64,000 nt of DNA from Nostoc indistinguendum CM1-VF10. GTDB taxonomy: Bacteria > Cyanobacteriota > Cyanobacteriia > Cyanobacteriales > Nostocaceae. Both the position numbers and the translations under genes were made by a program. How positions within the stretch are numbered: position 1 is the first letter of the stretch; every line of letters begins with the position of its first letter. The notes below the pieces were generated by a model that searched no databases, had not been told where the DNA came from, and saw nothing but the letters and a program-made list of their open reading frames with translations. The stretch is taken from contig JAHHHS010000026.1 of assembly GCA_019359215.1 (NCBI GenBank), positions 1-64,000 on the forward strand. Direction: 5' to 3'. Below are positions 8,899-18,425 of the stretch, in pieces.

Positions 8899-8998
8899 GT
8901 TCCTAACTCCTCAATTTTTGGGCAATCTTAATTTATGCTTAATTTCAGAACTCTAACGAGTTCAACCTTTGCTGTAGCACAACTTTTAATGTTTTGTA

Positions 8999-9622
8999 AT
9001 GACGTATCCTACTGAAACTCTTACCCACTCAGATATTTGGGCAACCACCCCTGATTTGACCACCTTGCGCCACAAGCTACTAAATTTATTTTGCCAACTT
9101 GCTTATCAAGAAGGTGATTTTCTCCTCTCTTCTGGGCTGCGTAGTTCTTATTATGTCAACAAGACACAAGTAACACTCCATCCTCAAGGTGCTTTGGCTG
9201 TAGGACGATTACTGTTTCCTTTATTACCCACAGATACACAAGCTGTAGGTGGTTTAACAATGGGGGCTGATCCAATTGTGACAGCAGTGAGTATAGTTTC
9301 TGTTTATGAAAACCGTCCGATACCAGCGCTGATTATTCGCAAGGAAGCCAAGGGTTATGGGACGAAAGCTTATATAGAAGGCCCCACTTTACCAGAAGGT
9401 GCAAAAGTAGTAGTTTTGGAAGATGTGGTGACAACTGGACAATCTGCTTTAAAAGCAGTTGAACGTCTTAAAGATGCGGGTTATAGCGTAAATCAAATAA
9501 TTTCACTGGTAGACCGACAGCAAGGTGGAGGTGAGTTGTACCAGTCAGCAGGGTTGAAGTTTGAAACTTTGTTTTCGATTCAGGAAGTTCAGGAACGCTA
9601 CCAACAACTTGCGAAATCATAA
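8999..9622 (+). CDS. pyrE: Orotate phosphoribosyltransferase
   Basis: A 207-residue type I phosphoribosyltransferase that joins orotate to PRPP to give OMP in pyrimidine synthesis. The PRPP loop VVVLEDVVTTGQSAL lies at residues 137-151. GLRSSYYVNKTQVTLHP and the catalytic loop IIRKEAKGYGTKAYIEG match the PyrE family. Length is normal. It converges with the cysteine desulfurase gene across a hairpin terminator. Confidence 0.95.
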   Translation: MTYPTETLTHSDIWATTPDLTTLRHKLLNLFCQLAYQEGDFLLSSGLRSSYYVNKTQVTLHPQGALAVGRLLFPLLPTDTQAVGGLTMGADPIVTAVSIVSVYENRPIPALIIRKEAKGYGTKAYIEGPTLPEGAKVVVLEDVVTTGQSALKAVERLKDAGYSVNQIISLVDRQQGGGELYQSAGLKFETLFSIQEVQERYQQLAKS

Positions 9623-9680
9623 GTGTCGGTTGCCAAATTATTTGACAATTTGACAGATTTATGTAATTTAAATTACTCTT

Positions 9681-9700
9681 AAAGCCCTAATAAGGGTTTT
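9681..9700. terminator. Bidirectional hairpin terminator
   Basis: AAAGCCCT and AGGGTTTT pair with a four-base AATA loop (one G-T pair), followed by a T-rich stretch on the plus strand and flanked by A and T on the other. It lies between the convergent pyrE and cysteine desulfurase genes, one base before the stop codon of the latter. Confidence 0.65.
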
Positions 9701-9701
9701 A

Positions 9702-10886
9702 TTATTTTAGGCTCAAAATAGCCTTTACTGCACTGACGATCGCAGAAGATGCTTTTTCGATTTCTTCTTTGGTTGTAAATTTCCCAATACCAATTCTTAA
9801 TGTTCCCTCAATCATATTTTCCGCAAGATTCATCACTTGCAAAACGTGAGATGGCGCGACAATACCTGATGAACAAGCCGCACCTGTAGAAATAGCTAAT
9901 TGATGGCGAACTCTAGCAATAATGGCACTATTAGGGATGTCAGGGATAGAAATATGTAAGTTACCTGATAAACGGTGGTTTAAATCTCCATTCACTAGTA
10001 AATTAGGAATTTGAGCTTGCAGCAAGTTTTGTAGTTGATCTCGCAAAAGTGCGATCGCATTTTCATCTGCTTCCATTTCCAACTGTCTCAATCTGCAAGC
10101 TTCCCCCAAGCCAGAGATTCCGGGGACATTGAGTGTACCGGATCTGAGTCCTTGTCCATGTCCGCCACCGGAAATAAGTGGTTTAAGAGGATAACCTTTT
10201 TTCACTACTAATGCACCAACTCCCTTGGGTGCATAAAGTTTATGCCCAGAAATAGCTAGATAGGTAATACCCCAGTCTTGGAAGTTGATGGGAATTTTAC
10301 CGACTGCTTGGGAAGCATCACATAAGAAAGGGATATTATATTTTTGAGCGATCGCTCCAATTTTTTGTACTGGGTAAATTGTCCCTACTTCATTATTAGC
10401 AGCCATCACACAGAGTAAGGAAGCACCGCCAGAGCAGACTTTTTCTAGATGTTCTAAATCAATTTGGGCTTGTTGATTGACTTTTAACCAAATTATTTCA
10501 GCAAGTCCTTTTTTGGCTAATACTTTGCAGGTATCTAAAACTGCTTTGTGTTCAACTGGGGAAACAATTATTGTGGCGGGAGTATTTTGTTGATAAATAT
10601 GCCCTTGAATTGCTAAGTTAATACTTTCTGTTGCACTAGATGTAAAAATAATTTCTTTGGGGGAAGCGTTGATTAATTCTGCTATTTGTTGACGGGCTTG
10701 TTTAACTGCTTTTGCTGCTTCATCTCCATAACCATGATCTACACTATTAGCATTACCAAAAGCAGTAGTCATATAGTACATGACTTTTTCTGCTACTCTA
10801 GGGTCAACGGGAGTAGTTGAATGGTAATCTTCGCAAAGATATTTAGCTCGTTGTCTTACAAGTTTTCGAGTTGGTTCGGACACCAT
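9702..10886 (-). CDS. Cysteine desulfurase (IscS/NifS/DndA-SspA type)
   Basis: A 394-residue PLP enzyme that removes sulfur from cysteine. The PLP lysine is in AISGHKLYAPKG (K216), with H113 in VEHKAV, and the persulfide cysteine is C338 in GAACSSG. The short loop around that cysteine and the DYHSTTPVDPRV N-terminus fit the desulfurases that serve Dnd and Ssp phosphorothioation loci, though an IscS role cannot be excluded. It is the downstream gene of the minus-strand accessory block that contains PAPS-reductase-like, P-loop ATPase and DUF4007 genes, so SspA/DndA is the best inferred role. It overlaps the preceding small gene by about 30 bases. Unlike those neighbours, it looks intact. Confidence 0.88.
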   Translation of the reverse strand: MVSEPTRKLVRQRAKYLCEDYHSTTPVDPRVAEKVMYYMTTAFGNANSVDHGYGDEAAKAVKQARQQIAELINASPKEIIFTSSATESINLAIQGHIYQQNTPATIIVSPVEHKAVLDTCKVLAKKGLAEIIWLKVNQQAQIDLEHLEKVCSGGASLLCVMAANNEVGTIYPVQKIGAIAQKYNIPFLCDASQAVGKIPINFQDWGITYLAISGHKLYAPKGVGALVVKKGYPLKPLISGGGHGQGLRSGTLNVPGISGLGEACRLRQLEMEADENAIALLRDQLQNLLQAQIPNLLVNGDLNHRLSGNLHISIPDIPNSAIIARVRHQLAISTGAACSSGIVAPSHVLQVMNLAENMIEGTLRIGIGKFTTKEEIEKASSAIVSAVKAILSLK

Positions 10887-11125
10887 TTAGTTTTCGCCGC
10901 TAGTTGAGCGTTAATCAAGGTAAAGATTCTCTCTAATTCCGAGATACCTACATATTCGGCTTCTTCTTCAGGAGTGAGCGCATCAGCTTTTTTTTTCTCT
11001 AACAGTTCTTCAAAGCGAGACTGTAGCTCATCGGTAAATTTAAAAAGATAAATGTCACCAAATTCACTCATCTTGATACCAGAAGATATTAAAGATGAGG
11101 GCTGAACCATCAATTGAGTAGTCAT
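10856..11125 (-). CDS. Small protein of unknown function upstream of desulfurase
   Basis: An 89-residue acidic protein (for example ELLEKKKADALTPEEEAEYV, GISELERIFTLINAQLAAKT). It is predicted helical and has no membrane segment. Its 3' end overlaps the desulfurase start by about 30 bases, which suggests translational coupling. No family is recognised; it may be an accessory or antitoxin-like protein, but nothing in the sequence fixes that. The true start may be at one of the later ATGs (residue 6 or 19). Confidence 0.6.
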   Translation of the reverse strand: MTTQLMVQPSSLISSGIKMSEFGDIYLFKFTDELQSRFEELLEKKKADALTPEEEAEYVGISELERIFTLINAQLAAKTKWCPNQLENL

Positions 11126-11191
11126 TGTGTGTTGATAGCGTCTTTGATTCTATTGTGCCTCAATTAATCGACATCGCAGTTTATCACTTCG

Positions 11192-12537
11192 CTAGTCATT
11201 CTCTAAAAATCTTCTGGCGACTCGCCCCCAATCAATGCGATTATCTTGAGCATTTTCTTTGCGTTTACCATCTAATTCATCTTCATACCTTGCCCATGCC
11301 ATTAGTAGTAGTTTCAATCCATCTAAGGAGTTAATCAACCGAGAACGTAAAGTATCTATATCGGGCTGATTGCTTGTTATTTGTGACTCCAAATATATCA
11401 TCAAGAGATGGTGGAAATTCTACTTCAATACCCCACCAGCGTTCTGTAGGGTCATAATTATTAACTAAGTTGGCTCTCCCAGACTAGATATGTTAAATTA
11501 ACAACAGAAACTCCGACGTTTTTAGCTGCGTGTTGTCCGTGTGGTAAACTGCCAGGATTCTTTCCAGGTTCGGCTAGACGTGCTTCTTCTTTGGCGTAGG
11601 AAAAACGCACTTTTACATCATGTTCTTTGTCTTTAAAATTAATTTTATAGGTGGCTTCATAAGATGTATCGCCTTCCCAAGGTCGAAACATTGCCTGATT
11701 ATCAAATGGTTGAGGACATGAGGTTTTTTCGATCAGATAACCAGGGTCGTTAGGTAGAGCATATTTTTCTATAATGATGTCATATAAAGCATCTAAATCA
11801 AATGCTAACATCCGAATTTTGACTTCATGCCTATTGATAAATTTGCGATACATTCTCCCGATCACAAATTCAGAATTATCAATAATCGCTTTTCCTGTCC
11901 GCCACATACAACGGTCGATTTTTGACCACACTACTAATGTGCCACTGTCACCAAATTTCTGACCGATTTTTGTCCAAGTCATTGGAATTGGTCTAGCGGT
12001 AGGTTCTGGTACTTCGGTCATCCGCCGATTTTTGATTTCATCTAAGTCAAGATAACTATGGAGTGCATTTTCTATGCCATTTTGCCATGACCACACATCA
12101 ACCCGTTGGCATTGAGAAATTGAGGATGAGGGTAAACCCATGCCAAAACGTCCGATTCCGGTATGTTTATCTTGGTCTAAATATGTACCATTGCCAAATT
12201 GCAGTGCTAGACGTAAAACATTAGCATCCATACCTCGACCATTATCTAACACTGCTATTTGTTCAATACGCGATCGCTTCCTCCCTTCCATCGGTTGTTT
12301 TCGTTCACCACACAGTAACTCTACCTGCGATGCACCGGCTTGAATGGCATTATCCATTAATTCGGCTATAGCATAAATTTCTTGGAAGCTAATAGGTAAT
12401 AAATTATCAAAACTTCTTCTCTTTAAAATATCTAATAATGATAAAAAATAAAGGTACTTATAAGAATTTGTTGTTGAATCAAATAATCCTGCTAAAGCTG
12501 AAATATTTAAATTATCATAAATTGGTAAATCATACAT
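11192..12537 (-). pseudogene. GHKL (HATPase_c_3-like) ATPase, frameshifted
   Basis: The first 358 residues (12537 to 11461) hold a GHKL ATPase: AIAELMDNAIQAGAS (N box), VLDNGRGMDANVLR (G1), and TGIGRFGMGLPSSSI (lid). The frame stops at YLVWESQLS. Another frame at once continues NLVNNYDPTERWWGIEVEFP and then PSLDDIFGVTNNKQ, and a third frame continues DIDTLRSRLINSLDGLKL to RVARRFLEND (stop at 11192). All three look like parts of one protein of about 450 residues. At least two frameshifts are therefore needed. Such ATPases occur in defence loci with phosphorothioation genes. It sits between the sulfurtransferase relic and the desulfurase. Its function is unknown. Confidence 0.7.
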
Positions 12538-12578
12538 ATCTAATTAATATTAAAGCTTCCGAGCTTACAATTTGCATT

Positions 12579-12893
12579 TCATAAACCATCATGAATCGCT
12601 AACCAATGGTCAAAGCCTCGTTTGTCACTGAGATAATGAATTTTAATCCCCAGACGTGCTTTGATGCGGTCAAGATATTCGTAAGTCTCCGGTAATTCTT
12701 TATGGGTATCACAAAAAAAATATTCCATCTCTGGAATTTCTTTATGTAGTAATACTGCTAAAGCCGTACTATCCTTACCTCCAGAAAGACCCAATATGTG
12801 TCTAACTTTTTTCTCTGCGATGCTTGTTTTTTCGTGCTTCTTGGCAATTAATAATTCTAATATTTTAGCAAATATGTAAATACAATATGTAGT
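12579..12893 (-). pseudogene. PAPS-reductase-like sulfurtransferase (SspD/DndC-like), truncated
   Basis: The frame reads RHILGLSGGKDSTALAVLLH with the PP-loop SGGKDS, then FFCDTHKELPETYEYLDR and GFDHWLAIHDGL, followed directly by TGA. Relatives continue with a C-terminal half that holds cysteines; here it is missing, so a deletion reaching to the next gene is likely. The frame is open upstream to 12893 and contains no ATG. A natural start may have stood where ATA precedes LELLIAKKHEK. In Ssp and Dnd systems this protein activates DNA with ATP so that sulfur from the desulfurase can be placed in the backbone. Confidence 0.72.
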
Positions 12894-13028
12894 TTATTTT
12901 AACTAATGTTAAAAAGCCTTAGTAAAATTACTGATATAACAGCATTTTTATAAACTAGCCAATTACGCTTTTATACCTGATTCCCGTTCAGTTCAAGCCA
13001 AAAATCTGAAATTGGGTAGAACGAAACA

Positions 13029-13256
13029 TTACTTATCCTTTAATCTACGCTTCATTTCTCGGTATTGCTCGAACTTAGGATCGGATATGCACTGGTCAAC
13101 GAACTTCTCCAGTTCATCTTTCATAGTACTGTCAATAAATTGATAGTACTCCTTAAATAGCTCCCTCTTACCCTCTGGAAGATAGAAACCAAGATACTCT
13201 TGTCCCTGACGCTTCTCTGTCACAAACAAATCTTGCATATCATCAAGACTCATCAT
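13029..13256 (-). CDS. Small hypothetical protein
   Basis: A 75-residue charged protein (DLFVTEKRQGQEYLGFYLPE, then KDELEKFVDQCISDPKFEQY and a basic tail EMKRRLKDK). It has no membrane segment. I do not recognise a family. It is divergent from the interrupted small gene at 13363. Codon use looks ordinary for the genome. Confidence 0.5.
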   Translation of the reverse strand: MMSLDDMQDLFVTEKRQGQEYLGFYLPEGKRELFKEYYQFIDSTMKDELEKFVDQCISDPKFEQYREMKRRLKDK

Positions 13257-13362
13257 AAATCGTTAAGTTTCAATATACCTTTTGTAAGGTATGTATAATC
13301 TGTACGGTACAAAAAAGCATGAAAGAGATTCATTCCATTTTGCAATATTAAACAGGTGCGTT

Positions 13363-13735
13363 ATGGCAGAAGAATTTGTGACATTAGAAGATAACAGCAG
13401 CAATCAAGTCCAGGTAAGTAGAGAAAAGATAAAACACCTGCTAGTTGGTAGTCCTAATGTAGTCAAGAGTACTATCCATCGCTTGCATACTACAGGTTAT
13501 GCAATACGGTTCGGTTAACAAAGTTATTGTTGAGGCGAGCAGTTCTTGAGCAGGCAAAGAACAGAAGTAGGGAAAGAGAACTTGCTACTCTCTTTCCTCC
13601 CCTGCACAAGAACTGCCTCAAAAGCTTATCCGAACCGTATTGACAGGTTATGCAGAAATCGGCTCTTGGTCTAAACCTGTAAGAGCAGGTAGTTTAGGTG
13701 AATCAGGCGATGTAGTGAGCGTATTAATCAGATAG
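13363..13735 (+). pseudogene. Small cyanobacterial protein interrupted by a MITE
   Basis: The frame starts MAEEFVTLEDNSSNQVQVSR and runs to IHRLHTTGYA, where the MITE enters. Beyond the MITE and one copy of the duplicated target the frame resumes EIGSWSKPVRAGSLGESGDV and ends VVSVLIR. Removing 141 bases of element plus 10 bases of duplication leaves 222 bases, an exact 74 codons. The motif GSP(x)4(x)TIH-LH-x-x-GYAE-x-G-x-WS is a common small cyanobacterial family of unknown role. The uninterrupted frame stops 15 bases inside the element. Confidence 0.75.
13502..13642. mobile_element. 141-bp MITE with 17-bp terminal inverted repeats
   Basis: The element begins CAATACGGTTCGGTTAA and ends with the reverse complement of CAATACGGTTCGGATAA, so the 17-base terminal repeats differ at one position. 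It is flanked by direct repeats ACAGGTTATG at 13492-13501 and 13643-13652, the target duplication. Inside is a long imperfect palindrome (CTTGAGCAGGCAAAGAACAG on one side, TCCCCTGCACAAGAACTGCC on the other). It codes for nothing and would need a transposase supplied in trans. A partial relative begins at 34731. Confidence 0.85.
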
Positions 13736-13849
13736 CAAGTCTAGGAAATAAAAGGTGTAGGGAATTGGTGCGATGGCTACGCCCGCCAAAGGCATCGCGC
13801 ATTGCACCGACCGACTCTTGATAATTTAAATAACTAGAGAACTAATTGA

Positions 13850-14770
13850 ATGACACGCTTCATACATGACAAATTTGCCAAAGACTATCTAGAAGAATTG
13901 CTAAAAGATTACGGAGAAGTCAAGTCATCAGAAAAAGTCTCAGGAGAGATTAAAGAAATAGATGTTTTCTTCACTCCTGACAAACAGCAAAACTCTAATT
14001 TACAAATACTGGGTTTACTAGGAAGATTTGCTGAAAATCCTGCACTCATAGAACCCTTCCGTAATCCAGCTTCTAGTGATGAAATATGCGACTGTATTCT
14101 AAAATTATTAGAAGTAAAGGCTCATTTACGCCGAGAAGCTAAAGCCAAGAAAATCAAACTTCAAGACTCAGAAATTCCCAAATTGTGGGTTCTGACTCCA
14201 ACGGTATCTGAAACTAGATTGTCTAGCTTTGGAACTCTTGAAAAAGACAGTTGGTTATCAGGAGTACATTTTCTCGCAGATGCCTTGCGGACAGCAATTG
14301 TAGCGATACATCAATTACCACAGATACCGGAAACATTATGGTTGAGGCTTTTGGGTAGGGGAAGCGTACAGTCACAGGCAATTATCGAATTGCAAGCGTT
14401 ACCATTAAATCATCCATACCAAAAAGCAACCCTGGAATTAGTTTACAACTTGCGCGAAAACTTGAGAGTAAATCAAGAATTAGAAACAGATGATAGGGAG
14501 TTAGTTATGCGATTAGAACCACTTTATCAAAGAGATAGGGAACAAGCCAAACAAGAGGGAAGACAGGAAGGAAGGCAGGAAGGAAGACAGGAAGGAGAAC
14601 AACATTTAATTATACGTCTGCTCAATCGTCTTGTTGGAGAAATTGATGAATCATTAATCGAGCGAATTAAAGGTTTATCGATTGAACAATTAGAAAATCT
14701 AGGAGAAGCATTACTAGACTTTTCTAATGTTGCTGATTTAGAAGCTTGGTTAAACCAACAACAAGGATAA
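13850..14770 (+). CDS. DUF4351 / Rpn-like family protein
   Basis: A 306-residue protein of a large cyanobacterial family. The N-terminal nuclease-like (PD-(D/E)XK type) part starts FIHDKFAKDYLEELLKDYGE and carries EIKEIDVFFTPD; a short coiled tract of EGRQ repeats lies at about residues 235-248, and the C-terminus (LLNRLVGEIDESLIERIKGL, then EQLENLGEALLDFSNVADLE) is DUF4351. The EGRQ tract is encoded by a 12-base tandem (near 14562-14595). It is inserted, on the opposite strand, between the two halves of the phosphorothioation block. Molecular role unknown; related Rpn proteins promote recombination. Confidence 0.75.
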   Translation: MTRFIHDKFAKDYLEELLKDYGEVKSSEKVSGEIKEIDVFFTPDKQQNSNLQILGLLGRFAENPALIEPFRNPASSDEICDCILKLLEVKAHLRREAKAKKIKLQDSEIPKLWVLTPTVSETRLSSFGTLEKDSWLSGVHFLADALRTAIVAIHQLPQIPETLWLRLLGRGSVQSQAIIELQALPLNHPYQKATLELVYNLRENLRVNQELETDDRELVMRLEPLYQRDREQAKQEGRQEGRQEGRQEGEQHLIIRLLNRLVGEIDESLIERIKGLSIEQLENLGEALLDFSNVADLEAWLNQQQG

Positions 14771-14834
14771 TCAATCATCAGCCGTTTTTTAGGTTGGGTG
14801 GATTGTAGCGTAACTCAACCTACTAGCTCAAATT

Positions 14835-17497
14835 TCATCTACGAATCCTTTCACGGAACTTTGAGACTAAATCTTTTGGTTTTTCACCTGACATAACAAA
14901 ACTTGCCAACAAGCTTAAATCCAAATCTGGTAAAAGTTCACTTTTAATTATTTGCTCATACCTATTACCACGCAGATAATATAATAATAAAAATTGATTA
15001 TTCTGCCAAAACCAAACTTCCGGTACACCTAAGCCTTGATAAAGCCCCAAATCATCAGCGTGATACAACAGTACTGCCGCTAAAATCACCGGAACTGCAC
15101 CTTGTTTCACACCGTAGGGAGGTGCTGCTAAATGTTGATAAAGTAAATCAAAAGTTTGGCTTGTTTCTGTTGCTGCTAAACAAAAATTCTCAACTGCTTC
15201 CCACAGAGAATTCAAACCCGAATTTTCTAATGGTGGATAAAAATCCCAATAATTATCTTCTTGGCGATAAATCCCTGTTTCTTCTAACAGAGAATAATAC
15301 ATACTAACTTCAGGGCCATAACCTTCTAAAGCTAACCTCTCTTCATTTTGATGTTCTAACATTGCCTGAATCAATTCTCGTCTAGCCTTTACTCCTTGAG
15401 ACGTTAAATCTCGACGGTTAATTAATTCATTCCACAAAATTGCACTGCGATGATAAACGCGATCGCAAATATCAGAAAGCTTACTATTAAAGTCAGTAAT
15501 GTTATTGAGTATTTCGACTTGTCCCTGAATCCAACATTGCTGATTTACTCCTATACTAAAGGCCTGATTGAGAGTTTCATCTAAAAATTCTTCAGCTTCT
15601 TGTAAGCGATAATCTACCTCTTTTCTCGCTACCCCATCAGTTTGTAACTCTTTGGCTGTTTTTTTGATGTTATTTAAAGCCACAAATTCTAGAGTACGAA
15701 TTCGCAAAATATCTAAGTTAGCTGCACTCAAAATAATTAATGGTTTACCATCGCTAGTTGTGGAAGGAACAGAATTAGGTATTTCTTCATCTACCCAATA
15801 CCCCACAAAACCATCTGCATCCACACTACTACAACGTAACTGACTCAAATCTTCGGAATTATCTAAATAATGCCGTTCAAAATAACGTAAAGTCCCTGTC
15901 TGATAACTGTGACGTTGGGCTACTATTGGTCTTAAAGGACGCTGGAGAGATAACAGTTTAACTAAAGGCGATCGCTCTTGTTCTATATATGTACTTAATT
16001 CACTATCAACACTAAAATCAGAACCTTGCCAAATCCGCAATTCATCCAATTGACGACGATGAGTGATTAGATTCTGTTTTAATAGTTTATCAATAATTTG
16101 TTGCCAATAATTAATCTGTGTTTCTGACGGGCGATCGCACGTTGCTAAAGATACTAAAGTTCTTGTCGCCCTCATCGAACCTGTAATTGTAATGAGGTTC
16201 AAAATTCCAATAGTTTTTAGTACCCTCAGACTATCTTCTTCTAAGCGTTTAGCATCATTAATTAAATCTTGAATTTCTACCCATCTTTGCAAATTAGGGC
16301 GAGAGGCTAAACCCATTCCCGCAGCTTCAATAAAATAGTCATAAACTCGATCTAACTTAAGACTTGGTAAATTATTATCTTTAACTGTTACTTCTTCTAA
16401 AAAATTACGAAATGAGAAAGGCTCACCACTCGTTAAAAATGTGAATAAAGAACGGTCATTTTGAGCATATCGTTGACACAGAGTTGGTAAAGCAAGCCCA
16501 GATATGGGATGTAGCGGATAAACTTTTTTTATAACTCGATCGGTTATTTCTTCATCTATAATTATTGATTCTAAATATTTACTCCACTCCTCAGAATCAC
16601 TACGGATAGCACAGCTGATATTGTCTGCTGCCGATGAATCAATCGCTTCTCCAATTAAACTCATCATTTGCCCAGATGATTCAGTAAAAGCAATATCCTC
16701 AAATCGCCCTTGAATCTTCGCCCATTCGTTTTTTTGAAAACTTGCTAATCTTTGAGTATATTCTGCAAATGCTTGATGTAAAATACCTAAAATGTAAATA
16801 TGAGTTTTGCTATCTTTTGGTAATTCAGCTAATTGTTGTAAAAGATATAAATCCTCAGCACCTTGAGCATGAGCAGCATACTCTAAATTCTTACCAAGTT
16901 CATCAATAACAAGGAAAATACCAGTTTTAGATTCCTTAGCAACTTCTAGCACCAAATTAGGAATCTCTTTACTATCAACTTTTCCCCCATCATTAATTTT
17001 TGCTTCTAAATCTACCAACTGACGAACAACATTTATTTTATTTTTTTGAGTAGCAGTCCAAAAAGTATCAATACCTGTTAATAAAGCTCTGATATATGAC
17101 TAATCGGTTCTCGTTGTCCCGTAGCCACAGCCCTCATTAATCCTACCGAGTTAATTTTGTCTTGAATTAATTGATAAATGTCACTATTTTTACCTAATTT
17201 TGATTCAGCTATTGATAAAGCTTTAATGTGCATTTTATTTTGAGATTTAGCACATAAGGAAATTAAATAATGAGCAAAAGCAGATTTCCCAGTACCATAA
17301 ACACTGGTTAATGTCCAAGCTCTATTTCCTTCATCAGAATTAAAACTATTTAAGATACGTGAGAGAGAATCAATTGCTCTTTTAGTCAGAACATAACCCT
17401 CTAAAGCTTCCACACTATCTAAATCTCTTTCTAGGTTAATAGAACGAGAATAGCGGCGCTGGAGACTGAAATAATGGGATAGCTTTTTGTTAGTCAT
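14835..17497 (-). pseudogene. Large P-loop ATPase (SspC-like), single frameshift
   Basis: The N-terminal frame has Walker A TSVYGTGKSAFAHYL near residue 70 and stops at HISELY (17078). The next frame continues ALLTGIDTFWTATQKNKINV and on through Walker B GIFLVIDELGKNLEY to the end RERIRR. Joined, they give one protein of about 887 residues, and the length from 17497 to 14835 (2663) leaves remainder 2 when divided by 3, as expected if one base is missing near 17085. The start at MTNKKL has AAGGA five bases upstream. It follows the DUF4007 gene by a few bases. SspC is the ATPase of the Ssp phosphorothioation system; the match to it is by context and P-loop features. Confidence 0.72.
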
Positions 17498-17511
17498 AAT
17501 TTCCTTCATTC

Positions 17512-18425
17512 TTATTTAAACTTATAATATTTATCTAAAATTTCTTCTGCTAATATCTCTGGGCTGTCAGGGAAAGACAACTGAATTAATCCGGCTGTGT
17601 CTGAAAGAACTATCGTATCAAATTCTTTAGCAACTGTCTCAATAGCTGCACATAAAATACTTTCCGTCAGTTTAAAGACCTTCCCTGGACTACCTTCATC
17701 ATAAAGTAAGCTAGGAATATTAATGGTCTGTCCTCTCTGACTTGCCCAACTAGCATATTCTAAACAAGTGGCGACTATAACTGATGGAGGCAAACTCGCT
17801 TTCGCGCCAATTTTAAACTGATAATTTTTCCCAAAATGACGGATTAAACCCAGTTCATTAAACGGACAATCAATAGAATCTTCAACGGGGCTATTGTCTC
17901 TACTCAAATCTTGTGTTGCATACATTCTTAAAATACAATTTACATCTTTGATAAAAGAAGATTCAGCAATTGTTTTGTTGAAATTATTTATATAATCTTT
18001 TAACCCCACTAAAATATCTTCTTTTGTAAAATCCAAATCTAGAAAAACATTAAATATATAATACCAAGCAGCCGCGTTGCATGTGGGTTTTAATAAATTC
18101 CAATGTAATAACCATAATGATGCTGGATCTTCTAAATAAACATCCCATCCATTATTTCCTAAAAGTTTTTCCCAAAATCTTGTTGGGAAACTATTTTTAT
18201 CAATAATTTTGAATGCACTAGACCAATAACGGATAGCACGTACCATATTTTACCAACACCTAAACGTACAGGAGCATCATCCTGTAAGAAGATATCTGGA
18301 TTTTTTTTGGCAGTATCAAATCCTTTTTTCAACCACCCAAAACGAGGGTGAAAAGTCTCATGATTGGCAAATACCGGATTTACTGGATTTTCAATATGTT
18401 TGAGGTTCAGACTAGTTTGGATCAT
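17512..18425 (-). pseudogene. DUF4007 protein (SspB-like), single frameshift
   Basis: The first frame reads MIQTSLNLKHIENPVNPVFA and FHPRFGWLKKGFDTAKKNPD, up to APVRLGVGK. The second frame continues MVRAIRYWSSAFKIIDKNSF to the end DKYYKFK. The junction falls in an AAAA run near 18249; one extra A there restores GVGKNMVRAIRYW. The span of 914 bases leaves remainder 2 on division by 3, which fits one lost base. DUF4007 is, to my knowledge, the family of SspB, the DNA-nicking partner in Ssp phosphorothioation. Head of the minus-strand operon with the ATPase gene. Confidence 0.75.

Noticed and set aside
14562..14600. The GGAAGACAGGAA tandem as a CRISPR or regulatory repeat
   Set aside because: It is in frame in the DUF4351 gene and codes for the EGRQ tract, so it is a coding microsatellite.
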